Positions 9,333 through 20,800 of a stretch of 38,098 bases of DNA are shown here, in pieces. The stretch's first letter is position 1. Each line of letters begins with the position of its first letter. The notes under the pieces are model-generated. The model did not search any database, was not told where the DNA came from, and worked only from the letters and a program-made list of their open reading frames with translations. The position numbers and the translations under genes were made by a program. The DNA is from Rhizopus sp. PT2906 (taxonomy: Eukaryota; Mucoromycota; Mucoromycetes; Mucorales; Rhizopodaceae): the NCBI GenBank assembly GCA_025529335.1, contig JAMYHX010000425.1:1-38098 (forward strand). Reading direction: 5' to 3'.

Positions 9333-10795
9333 TTTTTTTTTTTTTTGTATGAAAGTGTGAACTTTATTTAAGGTGTCAAAAAATCAGACTTAGCTTTACC
9401 ACCGGACAGTAGATGCTTTAAGCAAACCATGTAGAGAGCCATGTTTTGATCTTCTACGTCGACTAAACTGATACCACAATGTTTCTTCTTACGGCATAGA
9501 GTTGGCCAGGAAGGCGCAGGCTTGGATGGCACGACAAAAGTACGTACAATCATACAGATCTCTTGTAGCCATTGCTTGGGAGCGAGAACTACTCTCAAGG
9601 CATGTCAGAGCTTACTTAACAGCAAGGGATTGGCCACGATGCCTATCCTTCTGACTGATAAATCTCGCGCTTTCAGTAGGAAGCTATATTGTTGGATCTT
9701 AACTTTAAGTTCTCGTAGGAAGGCTTGTAGCTGATAGTTTGCCGAGTGCAGAAGATAACCAAGGTACCGGACATATGATATGGAGGTTGAACCATGTCAT
9801 TGTACACCTTGTGTGGACACAATATTCACCCACTGTGGATGAGATGTCTCTGAGAAAGAGAGGGAGAGAAGAGCCGTCTTCTGCAAACTAACCCGAGCAT
9901 TCGAAGCTTTGCCGTATGTATCAAGTATATGAAGGAGGATGAGCCATTCACCAGGATGTGATAGAAAGACTTTCAGGTTATCAGCGTAGCTGAGCAACTT
10001 GACTGGGTGGAGTGGCTGCTTGTATGTTTGACTGACAAAATTGGTTGGATTACTAGCAGTGGCCATCTGTATTCCAGGGAGTGGAGAAGGCTTTTGCATG
10101 AATTGTAACGATATCGGATGAAGCAATACGCCTGTCAGTGGCCGTCTAGACAGGATCAACCATAAGAGAGGTTTAAAAGCGAGGTTTAAAAGAAGAGGCG
10201 ACAGAGAATTTCCTTGGCGCAATCCTCAAAACTGAGGAATTGGCTTTCCCAACCTGCCATTGGTGGAAATTAATATTCGCATATTGAAGAGCAAGGGTGA
10301 GAGACAAGAGACGAGCGAACTTGGAAATCCAAATTGAAACAGTATATGGGAGAGATGCCCAGGACGGACACAGTCGTATGCCTTTTTATGGTCTAGGAAT
10401 ATAGCCACATATGGGGATTGAGGTGAAGCATGTTTCAAATTGACCATGAGAACTTGATTGAGCTGACCATTATTCGATATCAGCCAATTGGGAATAAATC
10501 CAGTCTGATACGGATTGATTAATGAAGGAAGAACGATATTAAATCTATTTGCAAGCATTTTCGTAAACAATTTCGCATCCGTATTGATCAGAGAGAAAAG
10601 ACGCCAGCTACTGAGGAGCTGAAGGTCGCCCTCCTTGTACAGCAGCACCATGCGAGTGTAAGATCAAGAAGGAGGAAAATTCCCGCGTAAGATGTCTTTG
10701 AGAATCTGGAAAAAGAGCTTTTGAAAAGGTATTGATACACTTCAAAAGGCAAACCATCAAGTCCGGGACTTTTACCTTTTGGTGAGCGCTGAATC

Positions 10796-10826
<31 letters not shown>

Positions 10827-11146
10827 TGTGTTAAGTGTAAGATCCTCGCATAGTCGCTTACATTGGCTTGTATCTAGGGCGATATCCTCAGGAATGGCGC
10901 TTAAAAGTGATTGTGTCGCTGCTTCATTAATCGGATCCGGGCAATACAACTTACCATAAAAAGACTGTGCCTCTCTCAGAATATCTGTTGCTGTATGTAA
11001 GATGCGGCCTGTTGCAGAACATTTTAAAGTCTGTATGGTTTGTTGTGTTGTGCGTTCTTTAATGGCTCTGAAGAAATACTTATTATTTCTCTCGCCCTGC
11101 TCGTTCCACCTGGTACTTACTACTAATATGTACTTACTTATACTTA
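9333..11146 (-). mobile_element. Decayed LINE (L1-like ORF2), 5' incomplete
   Basis: Read minus, ORF2 pieces follow in order. A linker region (11110-10830) has NKYFFRAIKERT. The reverse transcriptase start is KGKSPGLDGLPFEVY (about 10775), then the A motif FLDHKKAYDCV (about 10400), RQGNSLSPLLLNLA (about 10215) and the catalytic box as YADN instead of YADD (about 9990). The post-RT block PSWPTLCRKKKHCGI (about 9500) follows. A T28 run in the coding direction (10823-10796) and a frameshift break the RT start, and a stop at 10225-10223 breaks the middle. The element ends with an AATAAA overlapping the last stop (9368-9363) and a 14-A tail (9346-9333). Upstream it meets the Tc1 terminus at 11147. 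Non-functional. Confidence 0.88.
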
Positions 11147-11310
11147 CAGTGCCTTCGGCGCCAATTGACACTTTTTAAGATTAGCTCACGCTTTTGAACA
11201 TCCCAATTGGCGCTTTTCTCAGGGCACAGTTCGCGCATTTTACTGGCCCAATTTGCACTTTTGACCAAACCAAACCACGCTTTTTAATGGCTCAATAAGC
11301 GCTTTTGTCA
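11147..11310. repeat. Seven-unit, 22-bp subterminal repeat array
   Basis: Behind the Tc1 terminus, a unit close to CCAATTGGCGCTTTT recurs. The C that starts the CTTTT block (CATTTT in unit 4) lies at 11171, 11191, 11213, 11236, 11258, 11280 and 11302, so spacings are 20, 22, 23, 22, 22 and 22. The array sits between the element end and the transposase stop. It probably marks repeated protein-binding sites; that role is inference. Confidence 0.75.
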
Positions 11311-12352
11311 ACTCCAAATGGTGTATTCAATAAATACATTCAACTTTCTTTTGCATAGCATAATGCTATTCAAGAGGTGCAAATAAAAATTATTAGATAG
11401 GTTCCATTCGAAAACATTTGTCAAACATGTCCACGGAATGTTGACTCATGTTTAAGAGAGCGGGAGCTCTTATTCCATCGGATGCCTCGGCTACCCTTGT
11501 TTTAAGATCTTAACCTCCAGTGAATTCACTTCTCTTGACGTGGGATTTCATTATAACCCAAAAATTCTCGATAGAATTGAGTTCAGGTAAATAGGGGGAA
11601 GGTAAATGCTTCTATATTCTCTCTTTAAAATCATTTCGTCGATGCATCAACAGTGTGTATTGAGACGCTGCCCATGACAATGCAAAATCTCTTCAGCTCG
11701 AGACGCTGGTCCATAAAATACATCGTCTTTTGCAGGAATAACATGTAATGGCCGGTAACAGTACCTTTTGACGCTGGCTTCTTGGGCTGTGGTTGCTTTC
11801 TCTTGCGAGATCCATCGACGTTAATCCACTTCGGCTTCAAGTTGGGTAACCTAATCTTGATATTTACTACACCCACGGTAGAGATTGTCCCTAGAATGGT
11901 GTGAGACATTGCACGAGTCGATGGTGTAGTAACAATTGCTGGTGTGCCTTTTGCAGATCTTGCTGTTGAAGGTCTCATGTTGGTATCGAATGCAGACTCA
12001 TCCACAAAGACGCAGTTGCTCAGTTAATCCATGTCTGTCTGAGACCATTTCTCGATCCACTCTTTCCTCTTGATGCGCGTTTCTTTAGAGTTTCTAGCCA
12101 TACGAGGACGAGTGATCCGCTTGACCGTCAAGTGGCATTGATCTTCTAGAAAGTGCCTACCTGAGACTCTTTCAAACTGAAGCCCTCGAATGCTGCGGTA
12201 AGGCTATTAACGGCATCCTTTCTTGTTGCCTGAGGTTGCTCGTCGAAAAGATTAATCAATAAATGCTTATACTCTTCCTGCAGTTGAGATTCAAAACGAT
12301 TGACTTTGTTCGTAAGCTTGCCGTATATACCCCATTCTAGATCATTGTCCAT
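11147..12352 (-). mobile_element. Tc1/mariner element with dead transposase
   Basis: The right-hand end of the reading starts at 12352 (MDNDLEWG). An N-terminal HTH-like part has LFDEQPQATRKDAVNSL and TAAFEGFSLKESQV. A one-base frameshift with TAG lies at 12147, then come VKRITRPRMARNSKE, a stop near 12027, the first catalytic block VDESAFDTNMR, TPAIVTTPSTRAMSHT and KGTVTGHY. The second catalytic Asp is lost (VMGSVSIHT), while LNSIENFWVIM keeps the Glu. The terminus CAGTGCCTTCGGCGCC follows TA at 11145-11146. No matching terminus is visible beyond 12352, so the other end is lost or overwritten. It is a different subfamily from the pair at 93-4694. Confidence 0.87.
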
Positions 12353-12490
12353 TCGCTTTACTCACCCCTGAGCTGTTATTGTGTTGATTCCCGCTCGTTT
12401 TGCAGCAGATTTTGCCTTCAAAAACTTAAATCTGAGCAATTGTAAAAAGAGCACCTTCTGTTTATCCAAGTAAATGTTGTATGTTTTTCT

Positions 12491-12905
12491 TTAGCGAGCA
12501 AGGTTGCTTTCCAATTCTGTCATGACAACATCTACTTTTTCTGGATCACGGGCACCTGGTTCAAAAATCAACTGGTGTGTACGCCATTGCTGTAGAGAAG
12601 TAAAAATCTGCGTTCTGTACGGATTGTCAACTTCTTCAGTCCAACATATGGCTTCATTCCCATCTTTATTATGTACACTTACAGGTCCATCTGCTATGAG
12701 AAACTTTTGGCTCAGCGTTAAGAGGAGTAAGCAAAAAGTTTGATCCACTTCTTTTGGTTTTGGTGCTGGAATACACTACAATCGTCCTTTGGAATGCATC
12801 TGCTGCAATTTGAGGTAAGTCGACAGTGTCAAACCAATGACTAAAAGTCATGTACGGAACACCTTTACAGGACAAGGTAGCTACCATGTTGGCTTTTTTG
12901 TTCAC
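12491..12905 (-). pseudogene. OTU-protease-like fragment, frameshifted
   Basis: Two overlapping minus frames read as one protein. The first (12905-12669) has MTFSHWFDTVDLPQIAADAF and QRTIVVYSSTKTKRSG. After a shift near 12710 the second continues with ADGPVSVHNKDGNEAICWTE and DPEKVDVVMTELESNLAR before a stop at 12491. The pattern of a WF..D..QIAADAF-RTIVVYSS core resembles the C-terminal half of OTU-type cysteine proteases, but no catalytic Cys is in view and His assignment is uncertain. It lies directly upstream of the Tc1 reading frame and may be a captured or neighbouring repeat-encoded gene. Confidence 0.3.
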
Positions 12906-13055
12906 TCCAAATCGATCACAATATAAGCTACTTTCGTATCTTCTATATGTTTCTGTCGTATTCTACGTTGAATAAGGGTCAATAAGCAATGTCTACATGT
13001 CAATAACAAAAACTCAGTAACATAAACTGATCGATCACAATAATAATTACAATTT

Positions 13056-13463
13056 GGGAAACACTACATGCACCAGAAAATAGGCCAATGCCACAGATGC
13101 TACCTATGCTGTCACATACAACTTCACATTACCAAAGCTCTGCCTAACTTAAAGCTGTCTAGTTCACTCTCTCTGATATAAAATGTGAATTCATCATAAT
13201 TACACGTGAATGATCTTGCATTTTTGTTGATAGAACTGACAACATAAAATTTGAATATAAAAATAACATTTTTTTCTCTCTCTTCTTCTTGAAAAGAACC
13301 AATCCAAGACGGTAGCTTTATAATATCATGTTTAGCGTGGCGTCATGAGCTGGATAGTTTTGCTGGACTGCATTACAAGTAATAGGTAGAGGTAGCGCCC
13401 GTAGTATTAGTCTAATTTCTGGTGCATTTTCTGGTGCATTTTCTGGTGCATGTAGTGTTTCCC
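13056..13463. mobile_element. MITE family member A (408 bp)
   Basis: The ends are inverted repeats: GGGAAACACTACATGCACCA at the left and its complement TGGTGCATGTAGTGTTTCCC at the right, with the match extending to CAGAAAA. Near the right end the 12-bp block TTTTCTGGTGCA is repeated three times in tandem. The interior contains TGACAACATAAAATTTGAAT and a T/C tract shared with copies B and C. There is no ORF. The flanks TACAATTT and AACTTTTT match at 5 of 8 positions, a possible eroded 8-bp duplication. Confidence 0.85.
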
Positions 13464-13509
13464 AACTTTTTGAATACACCTCTATATACATCATGTTAAC
13501 TACTCTGGA

Positions 13510-14437
13510 CGCTATCTGTGTACCTATCTGAAGCCTAATAATGGCTACTCTCTTTGACTATTTTGCTGAACCCGCATCATACAAGTCATTTGATATGGCT
13601 AAATTTCTGGAACTTCAAGGATACCTTACTAAATCTACCTCTGCCTATGAATTCAGGAAGTTCTACTGTCTCCTGTCTTCCTGCCTCTGTGTATCCCCGG
13701 GAACGCTTCTATATCTGGCCTGGATACAACCACCATAGATTTGACACATCTTTATCGGCTCAGTATTTCTAGAGTGAGCGATTTTGATCCTCTTATCCGC
13801 CCTCAGTCTTACCGTAAGTATCTACTGTCACAACGAAGCCTGAAACGGAAACAATACGAACCTGCCGTGGCATCTGCATCGTGGACGTCTTTTTTGCGAC
13901 TACCGCTCCTTCCAACAGCGCGAAATACATGGTGTCGGCTGCTACATCGAACGATTCCTTGCAAACAACGCCTCCATATCCTCATTCCAAATCAATACCC
14001 TTCCGCGTTGTGTTCACTCTGTGGTTCCGCTGATGAAATTACACCCTATTTCTTCTTCAGTTGTTCTCATAAAGCCGCGTTATGAACAATGGCTCTCCAT
14101 AAGTCTTTCCTGGGTTCTTCTGCTCGCTCCTTCAAATTGAACAGTCAATGTTAACCATTGCAGTATCTCATATCAGAAACAATTGTAATACTCTTAGTGC
14201 TATTGCCTCGAGCATCTCGCTTTTATCGCTGCTTGGCTGTACTCATCAAGTCATATGACAATCACATCGGCAAAAGGTATTTTACGATACATATTTCACT
14301 TGTCAAACGATGTTCGCTTCTCTTGAACAAATGGTGTTCCGCTTACACCATGAAAACAGCTACATTTTTGATTAAGGAGTTTTAATTCTCCCTAGTCGCT
14401 ACTCATCATTTGCATATCTAAAAAAAAAAAAAAAAAA
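13510..14437 (+). mobile_element. LINE 3' end, 5'-truncated
   Basis: The frames carry the C-terminal part of a LINE ORF2, broken by shifts. The best block is 13741-14085, with FDPLIRPQSYRKYLLSQRS and TARNTWCRLLHRTIPCKQRL. A zinc-knuckle-like CSLCGSADEITPYFFFSC follows, ending in a stop at 14083. Non-coding 3' sequence then runs to an 18-A tail (14420-14437). Everything upstream of the post-RT region is missing. It is oriented opposite to the LINE at 9333-11146 and may belong to another family. Confidence 0.8.
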
Positions 14438-14843
14438 TCATCTTCATTTTAGCATCAGTTTCGCTTCTTTTATAAAATTGAATAAATAATATAGTTCTTT
14501 TTTAAACAGTTTAACTGCAGTGCAAAAACGGGGAGAGAATAGCTTATTTTTATATTATCTGATTTCCTGCTACTATCCTCTAAGTGTCAAAATCTCCTTG
14601 TACCATATTTCTAGATTTTTTTTCATTCCCAAATCAGTACTAACCACTACCATTAAAATTCCGAGGAGTCGGGAGTGTGGTGTTCCCTAAGAGGTTTAGT
14701 GTGAAGTCTTCCTTTGTCTGTCTGTCTACTCCTATTTTCATTCAAATTAGTTTCCTTGAATTGACCTCCCTTAAAAGAAATAAAAAAATAAAAAAGAGTT
14801 CAATTTATCATATCTTCTTTTTCTTCTCTTTCTCTCTCTTTTT
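14438..14843 (+). promoter_or_regulatory. Upstream region of the ankyrin-DIL gene
   Basis: 400 bp of AT-rich DNA lie between a LINE tail and the start codon. A T/C-rich tract (14804-14842) runs into the ATG, as in the other genes here. No distinct TATA box or further gene is seen. Confidence 0.4.
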
Positions 14844-16866
14844 ATGACAAGAGACGAAGAGGACAGTATAAGTGATATCAGCCATCGAAAGAAGAGCGTA
14901 TTTTCATGGTCTTCAATCAGCAGCACCTATTCACAAATAACCTTACTTTCTTCACACACAGAAGATATAGATACTATATGGACATACTTGATGTTTCAAG
15001 GATACTTTCTACTCGACACCGACCAAAAGCGACGAGAGAAATTGTTTGAGCTGCTCTGTCGACTAGCCTCACAGGGTAATTTGATCTTTATACAGCAACT
15101 GGCTATGGATGAAAGAACAAGCAGGCTTGTTCAATTAGATTCGGCAGATAATGAAAATCAGTGGACACCGTTGATGTATGCGTGCTGTTTTGGAAGGTTG
15201 ACTGTTGCACGTTATTTACTTGATATGGGTGCAAAAATAGACGCACAGGATCACAGTAAGAGAGTGAGAACATACATATAGATGCTGGTATATGTAAAAA
15301 AAACTCACTTTTGTAAAGTTGGCTGGACACCCCTGATGTGGGCAGTGACAAATGATCACTGTGATATCGTAGAGACGTTATTAGAATATAATGCATCCGT
15401 AGATACAAAGTCATTCAATGGCACAAGCGTCTACGATCTCATCAATATAGAGAATGAAAGAATGATACGCATGCTGCCTACAGTCAAAGCTCCAGTATCT
15501 AGCTTTATATGGGATCAGTGTCTGCCGGATCAAATGTTTGTATTTACTGAGGAACAACTCGACTCCATTCTGACCGTAGCCATCACAGAATTTCAATTGC
15601 CGATAAAATCAAGGAGCGAGATATATGTACCTGCCAGCGTCATCTTTTTATGTGCTCGATATGCTCACTACTATGTAACAAAGGATTTGGTGCACGCTTT
15701 GCTCACAAACTCAGTGAACAGGATACAGCATGTAATTGATGTATGTAACAAAAAAAAAGTAATAATTGCGTCTCTGATACCCTGTACAATAGAGCAAGAG
15801 GCAAGATGTGCATACTTTGGCATTTTGGATATCCAATCTCACTCAACTGCTCTACTACCTGAAAAGAGACACGCAAGTAGTCATTGAGACTGCAAAGTAT
15901 CAAGTCGATATCTCGGAACTTGTATCAGAAGCCTATACATGCTTAATTCACGATTCTGAAAAGAGACTAGAGCATATATTCGAATCAGCTATTTTGGAAT
16001 ACGAGCAGCTAGACGGACTTGAAATGGTTCACTTTGCGGATGACTGGCAAAGATTCTTTCGCCGATCGTCAACCGTGAGTCGACAGTCGATGAGTGAACT
16101 GACTTGCTCGCCCAAAACTGTAACAAACCTACTGAGTTCTATCCTATACGTCCTTCAGTCTTACGAAGTTCATCCGGCTATCATCATACAAGCGTTTGGA
16201 CAGCTTTTCAACTTTTTGTCCTGTGAATTGTTTAATCGCATCCTTAGCCATCGACGGCATCTCTGTCGGTCGAGAGCGATACAAATTCGTATGAATATCA
16301 CTGTGATGGAAGAATGGATCCGAGATCGCGATCTACCACTCGAGACTTACTTGACACCCGTCATCCAACTAGTCCAGCTCTTGCAATGCGTTTCTCAGTC
16401 AAGGGATTTGATGGAATTCATTCACAAGATCAAGTCATTTGACCAGTTGAACCCTATGCAGATCAAAAGAATCATACTCAATTACAGATACGAGGTGAAC
16501 GAGCCGAGACTGCCAGAAGAGATTGAAAAGTACACAATGCAGATCGCAGAGGACACGTTAAGACAGCGGCAGTCTGTAGAGTTACCACCTAGTCGACGTG
16601 CAAGTGCGTCTAGTCTGGGCAGCCTGTTTGGACAAAGAAAATATATAGCAATTCATTATACTGAAGAAGAACAGTTGTCAGAGTTCAAGGATAGCAAGTA
16701 CATGCTACCATTCTCTTTGCCAACCACTAATCACATGTTGCAAACAAGCTGCTTAGATCAATTGAAGCAAAAGACCAGAACAGAGAGAGAAAATGGTGCA
16801 TGGTTACCAAATATACCAGAAGACTGGCTAATAAAATTAAATAACGAGGACAAAAAGCAATCGTAA
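14844..16866 (+). CDS. Ankyrin-repeat and DIL (dilute) domain protein
   Basis: Exons are 14844-15255, 15319-15740 and 15793-16866; introns are 63 nt (GTAAGA...GTAAAG) and 52 nt (GTATGT...CAATAG). The product is 635 aa. A Ser-rich N-terminus precedes two ankyrin repeats: QWTPLMYACCFGRLTVARYL (about 106-137) and GWTPLMWAVTNDHCDIVETL (about 139-171). The DIL domain follows, with TLAFWISNLTQLLYYLKRD (286-304), the mark of dilute/myosin-V globular tails. FNRILSHRRHLCRSRAIQIR and LTPVIQLVQLLQCV come later, and the tail is polar. Known: ankyrin-DIL proteins without a motor occur in fungi; the DIL fold binds cargo adaptors in class V myosins. A membrane-traffic role here is inference. Donor GTAATT at 15732 is a possible alternative to 15741 in the same frame. 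AATAAA at 16868 almost touches the stop. No damage is seen. Confidence 0.88.
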
Positions 16867-17419
16867 CAATAAACGTGCGTGTATATATCTGCTTTCAAAT
16901 GCAACTAGGACATCTTTTCTTCTTTTTCCCTCCTTGTGTGTAATCTTCATAAAGGAGGGGTACTAATACCGTTTCATCATAACTCTCTCTTTCTCTCTAT
17001 TGTCTTTGGTCTTTGCCCAATACGGCCATTTACACGAATATATTCCGTCATACTTGGAAGGATATCCAAAAATAAAACTCCCATTACGCCCCTTATTCTT
17101 CCCATGGCCCGAGCAAGGTAATAACTAACCATTTATTTAATGTGTAAAGCTGAAAAATAGGGATTCGCCCGTCTTTTTGTTCTTTGTGCTGACGCAAACA
17201 ATAACGTGTGGTTTAATCATATGCAGGGTGATTTTAATAAAACAAGTTTTATTCATGCAAGCAGTACGAGTACATGCACATAGATCACATCGTGACCAAA
17301 ACATATTCACGTATACACATTGTGATATTCTTTTGAATAAACGTCTTCTTTGACACTAGAAATCTTGTCATTTAGGTTTGATTGATATGTCATAGATCAC
17401 AAGCTGTTCATTCCTGTTT

Positions 17420-17462
<43 letters not shown>

Positions 17463-17802
17463 GGGGGAATGAAATGTTTATTCTTCGAGCCTATGTCATC
17501 AATGCAACTAGAACAATGAAATCTCAAAATAGATGAAACTATAAAATGTACAAAGGGAAAATCTTTACTGCGGTTACCCATCTTAAGTTTATACTTTCTT
17601 CAAAAGGATTATCATATCACTTTTCACTTTCTGCAAGGTACGCATATACATACACAATGCACCGAAAAAGAATCTGTTTTAGTCAAGAGGATGTATTCAC
17701 AAGAGGCTTCTTCCCCCTTACTTGCAAAAGAAAGTTTACACGTCGCCCCCCTTTTTTATTATTTTGTTTATTCTCCTTTTTTTATTCTCCTTCTTTTTTG
17801 TT
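16867..17802. other. Intergenic stretch with T10A31 tract
   Basis: There is no supported gene between the ankyrin-DIL gene and the receptor promoter. AATAAA at 16868-16873 is the likely polyadenylation signal of the upstream gene. A T10 run followed at once by A31 (17417-17457) forms a homopolymer palindrome that could be nucleosome-repelling. Small ORFs here are T-rich and look fortuitous. Confidence 0.5.
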
Positions 17803-17876
17803 TATATATAAATAACCTTTGTCCCTTTTTTAATTTTTCTTTTTCTTTTGTTTTGCCTAATAAAGCCCATATTAAT
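17803..17876 (+). promoter_or_regulatory. TATA box and T/C leader of the receptor gene
   Basis: TATATATAAATAA at 17803-17815 is followed by a T/C-rich stretch and CCTAATAAAGCCC, and the first ATG appears 62 bp after the box at 17877. Spacing and composition support 17877 as the start and argue against the upstream in-frame ATG at 17691. Confidence 0.55.
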
Positions 17877-20800
17877 ATGGAACCAAATACAATATCAGTG
17901 TTTGGAAGAGTATTGCAAGATGACACCCTTAACAAAATAAACCAGACAGATAATAGCACAGTCATCATCACACCAAGATATAACACAACAGGTCAAACTG
18001 AGCTTAAAGTACAATCATGCCCTTTTAGAATGTACACTTTTTTATTAATACACCTAGCCTATGTTTTAGATCGGCCTACTGTTACCTTTTAGCCAGAAAA
18101 AAGATAACTTGACAGCAAAGATTGTATGGGGGTAAATAAGTACATATACATAAATGATGTATATATCTCACACTATGTAACCATTAAAGTGGCAGTTCGG
18201 CAATAAGAATGGCTATAAATGATATCAACCAACAGCAGATGATACCAGGTGCTTACATCACTCTTATCGAGAAAGATTCCTTTCCAGATACTTCAGTCGA
18301 TCAAATGTCGGTTACCAATGCTGTTTATTCATCCATCACACTATTACAGCAAGGAGTGATAGGCGTAATTGGCGATATCTCGAGTTCTTGGACTAGTCTA
18401 AGTGCACTCATGTCGTCAACACTGGGAATACCTCAGTGCTCATTTACTGCTAATGCCAGTAAAGTATATACATATAATAAGCCATTTGACAACAGAGTGA
18501 TAATCTTTCTTTTTTTTAAAAAAAAGTTGCTCTATCCGACAAATCACAGTATAAATACTTTTTTAGAACCATACCTACTCAAGTTATCATTGCTGATGTC
18601 ATGCTTGAGTTTGCATCAAAAGAAGGCTGGAAGAAATTAGGAGTACTATATACAGATGATCCGCTCGGTCAACAATGTAATATACACATACACACAATAG
18701 CGCAGAAGAGGACTAACCATATATATGTTAGTCTATCAACGCACCATTATCCAAGCTGGTACTATGGATATTCGGATCACACAACATCAACCTGTCCCGG
18801 TCACGGAGGAAGAGGATAGTCTGAATTCGGCATTGACAAACTTGACAGAGAGTGGAGCACGGATTATCATGGTCGCAGCGAATCCTTCTAGCAAGATCAT
18901 GATTCAAGCTAGACAGCTGGGACTTATTAACAATGACTATGTCTGGTTACTGATGGGCGATACAAGTGAAGATCTTCAAAAACAGATAGATATATACAAT
19001 AAGAATCATACAGATCGTCAGATAAACTATGCGACTGATTTTCAAGGCCTTTTCATGTTTGATAGTTGGCTGGCACTTTATGGATATCCACCATTCGAGG
19101 CATTCCTCGACAAATGGGCGACTTTAAATCCTGAAGCGTAAAAAACTTTAAAAGTCAAATTAGCTTAGATCCATTCAAATGATTTCTCATATTAACTTTA
19201 TCTCTAGATATCCTTTTGCTGGTTACAGAAATTTAAGTTACTATGAAGGGTAATAAGACACATGCTTTTTGTTATAAACCTATTTATGTCTGTAATCAGG
19301 TTAGCCTATTCTTGTATGATGGTGATGGCCAAAGGTTTTGGGAAATTGATCCAGGATAGTAATAATCAAACAGATCAGCTACTTAAATTAGCATCTGGTG
19401 GTTTGGGTGATCAACTGTTACCTCCTATATTTAATATAAACTATGTTGGACCTGAGGGACCAATGGTATATGATCAAAATGGTGATCTGACCACAGGGTA
19501 AAGGGAATACTTTGTTCAACATTGAGTAGTGCCGGTATTAAACCTTTAAGCTAGAAACTACCTGGTGTATAACCTGCAACGCGGTAATAAAGTCACCATT
19601 GGCCAAAGCACAGGTGGTAACCTTAACATTATTTCGCCACCTATGTTCTTTGATGGCTCTACTCAAGTAAGTTCATCTTTGGACTATTCCCTTTCTTTTT
19701 CCCTTATCCCTTCTTTAGGCTCCTCTAGATTCACCACCTAGTTTAGCATTGAATCCAGATTTTGGTTCTCCTATTGCTAATGTGATACTCATCTTGTCCT
19801 CATGCGGTATCATATTCTCAATTGTCTGCTTCATCATTGTTATGATGTATCGTAAACATGAAGTATTCAAGGCATCAAGGTAAAGACTAACATAGAATAT
19901 ACGTACATTTTAAGAGCTTACCATTTGTTATACAAAGCCCAACATTTTGTTGTCTAGAACTCATTGGGTTTATTCTAACTTACATCTCTGTTACCATGAT
20001 GATCGGCATACCATCAGCAACCTCGTGTATCGTTACACCTATTGCGTTCAGTCTAGGCTTCTTGCTCGTCATTGGGTACAGAAAGACGCATAAAAAGAAC
20101 AAAGAACACTAACTTGTTCCGATAGAAACATGATTGCAAAGAATTACAGAATATACCGAATATTTAATAATATATTTATTACAAGAAATGTTATCACAGA
20201 CACACATTTGATTCGATCCGTGGTAGCCATTGTAGGGCTTGATATGGTAAGCACGCTACTATAAACATTGCAGCTTGTCATTTTCTAAAATATCTGCAAG
20301 ATTATACTAGTCGTTGGTTTGATTGTAGCAACACCAATACCAGCCAAAATTGAAGTTTCTTATTCAAGTCACTATTGGACATGTGTAGTTGAAGACAATA
20401 GTAAAAAGATCGTCTTTTTAGTTTTAAACACTTCCTATGCTGCCTGTTTACTTCTCTTTGCTACTTTCTTGGCATACAAGACAAGGTTTGCTGGTAAACA
20501 GTATTACCGATACAGTGAATGTAAACAAATGGGGCTATCTGTCTAGTAATTACTCAACATATACCTTTATGAAAAAACAATAGACTAACGCCACTTTATG
20601 TTTAGCAACATTCTTTTTTCGGCACTTGTAGGATTTGCAGTCATTGTGAATCCACTGGCAGATTTTTATACAAAATACTACATTGCTGTGATCTCCATGC
20701 TTTGGGCAAACACATTTTCGCTCCTTATTCTCTTTTTTCCCAAGATCCAAGCTTTCTATCAATACAAGCTGAAAGAAAAGAGAAAGAGAGAATCAGAGGA

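Noticed and set aside
17691..17876. Upstream in-frame ATG adding a hydrophobic leader to the receptor
   Set aside because: The segment is translated T/C-rich promoter DNA and spans the TATA box; no signal-peptide cleavage motif is convincing. An upstream exon remains possible but unseen.
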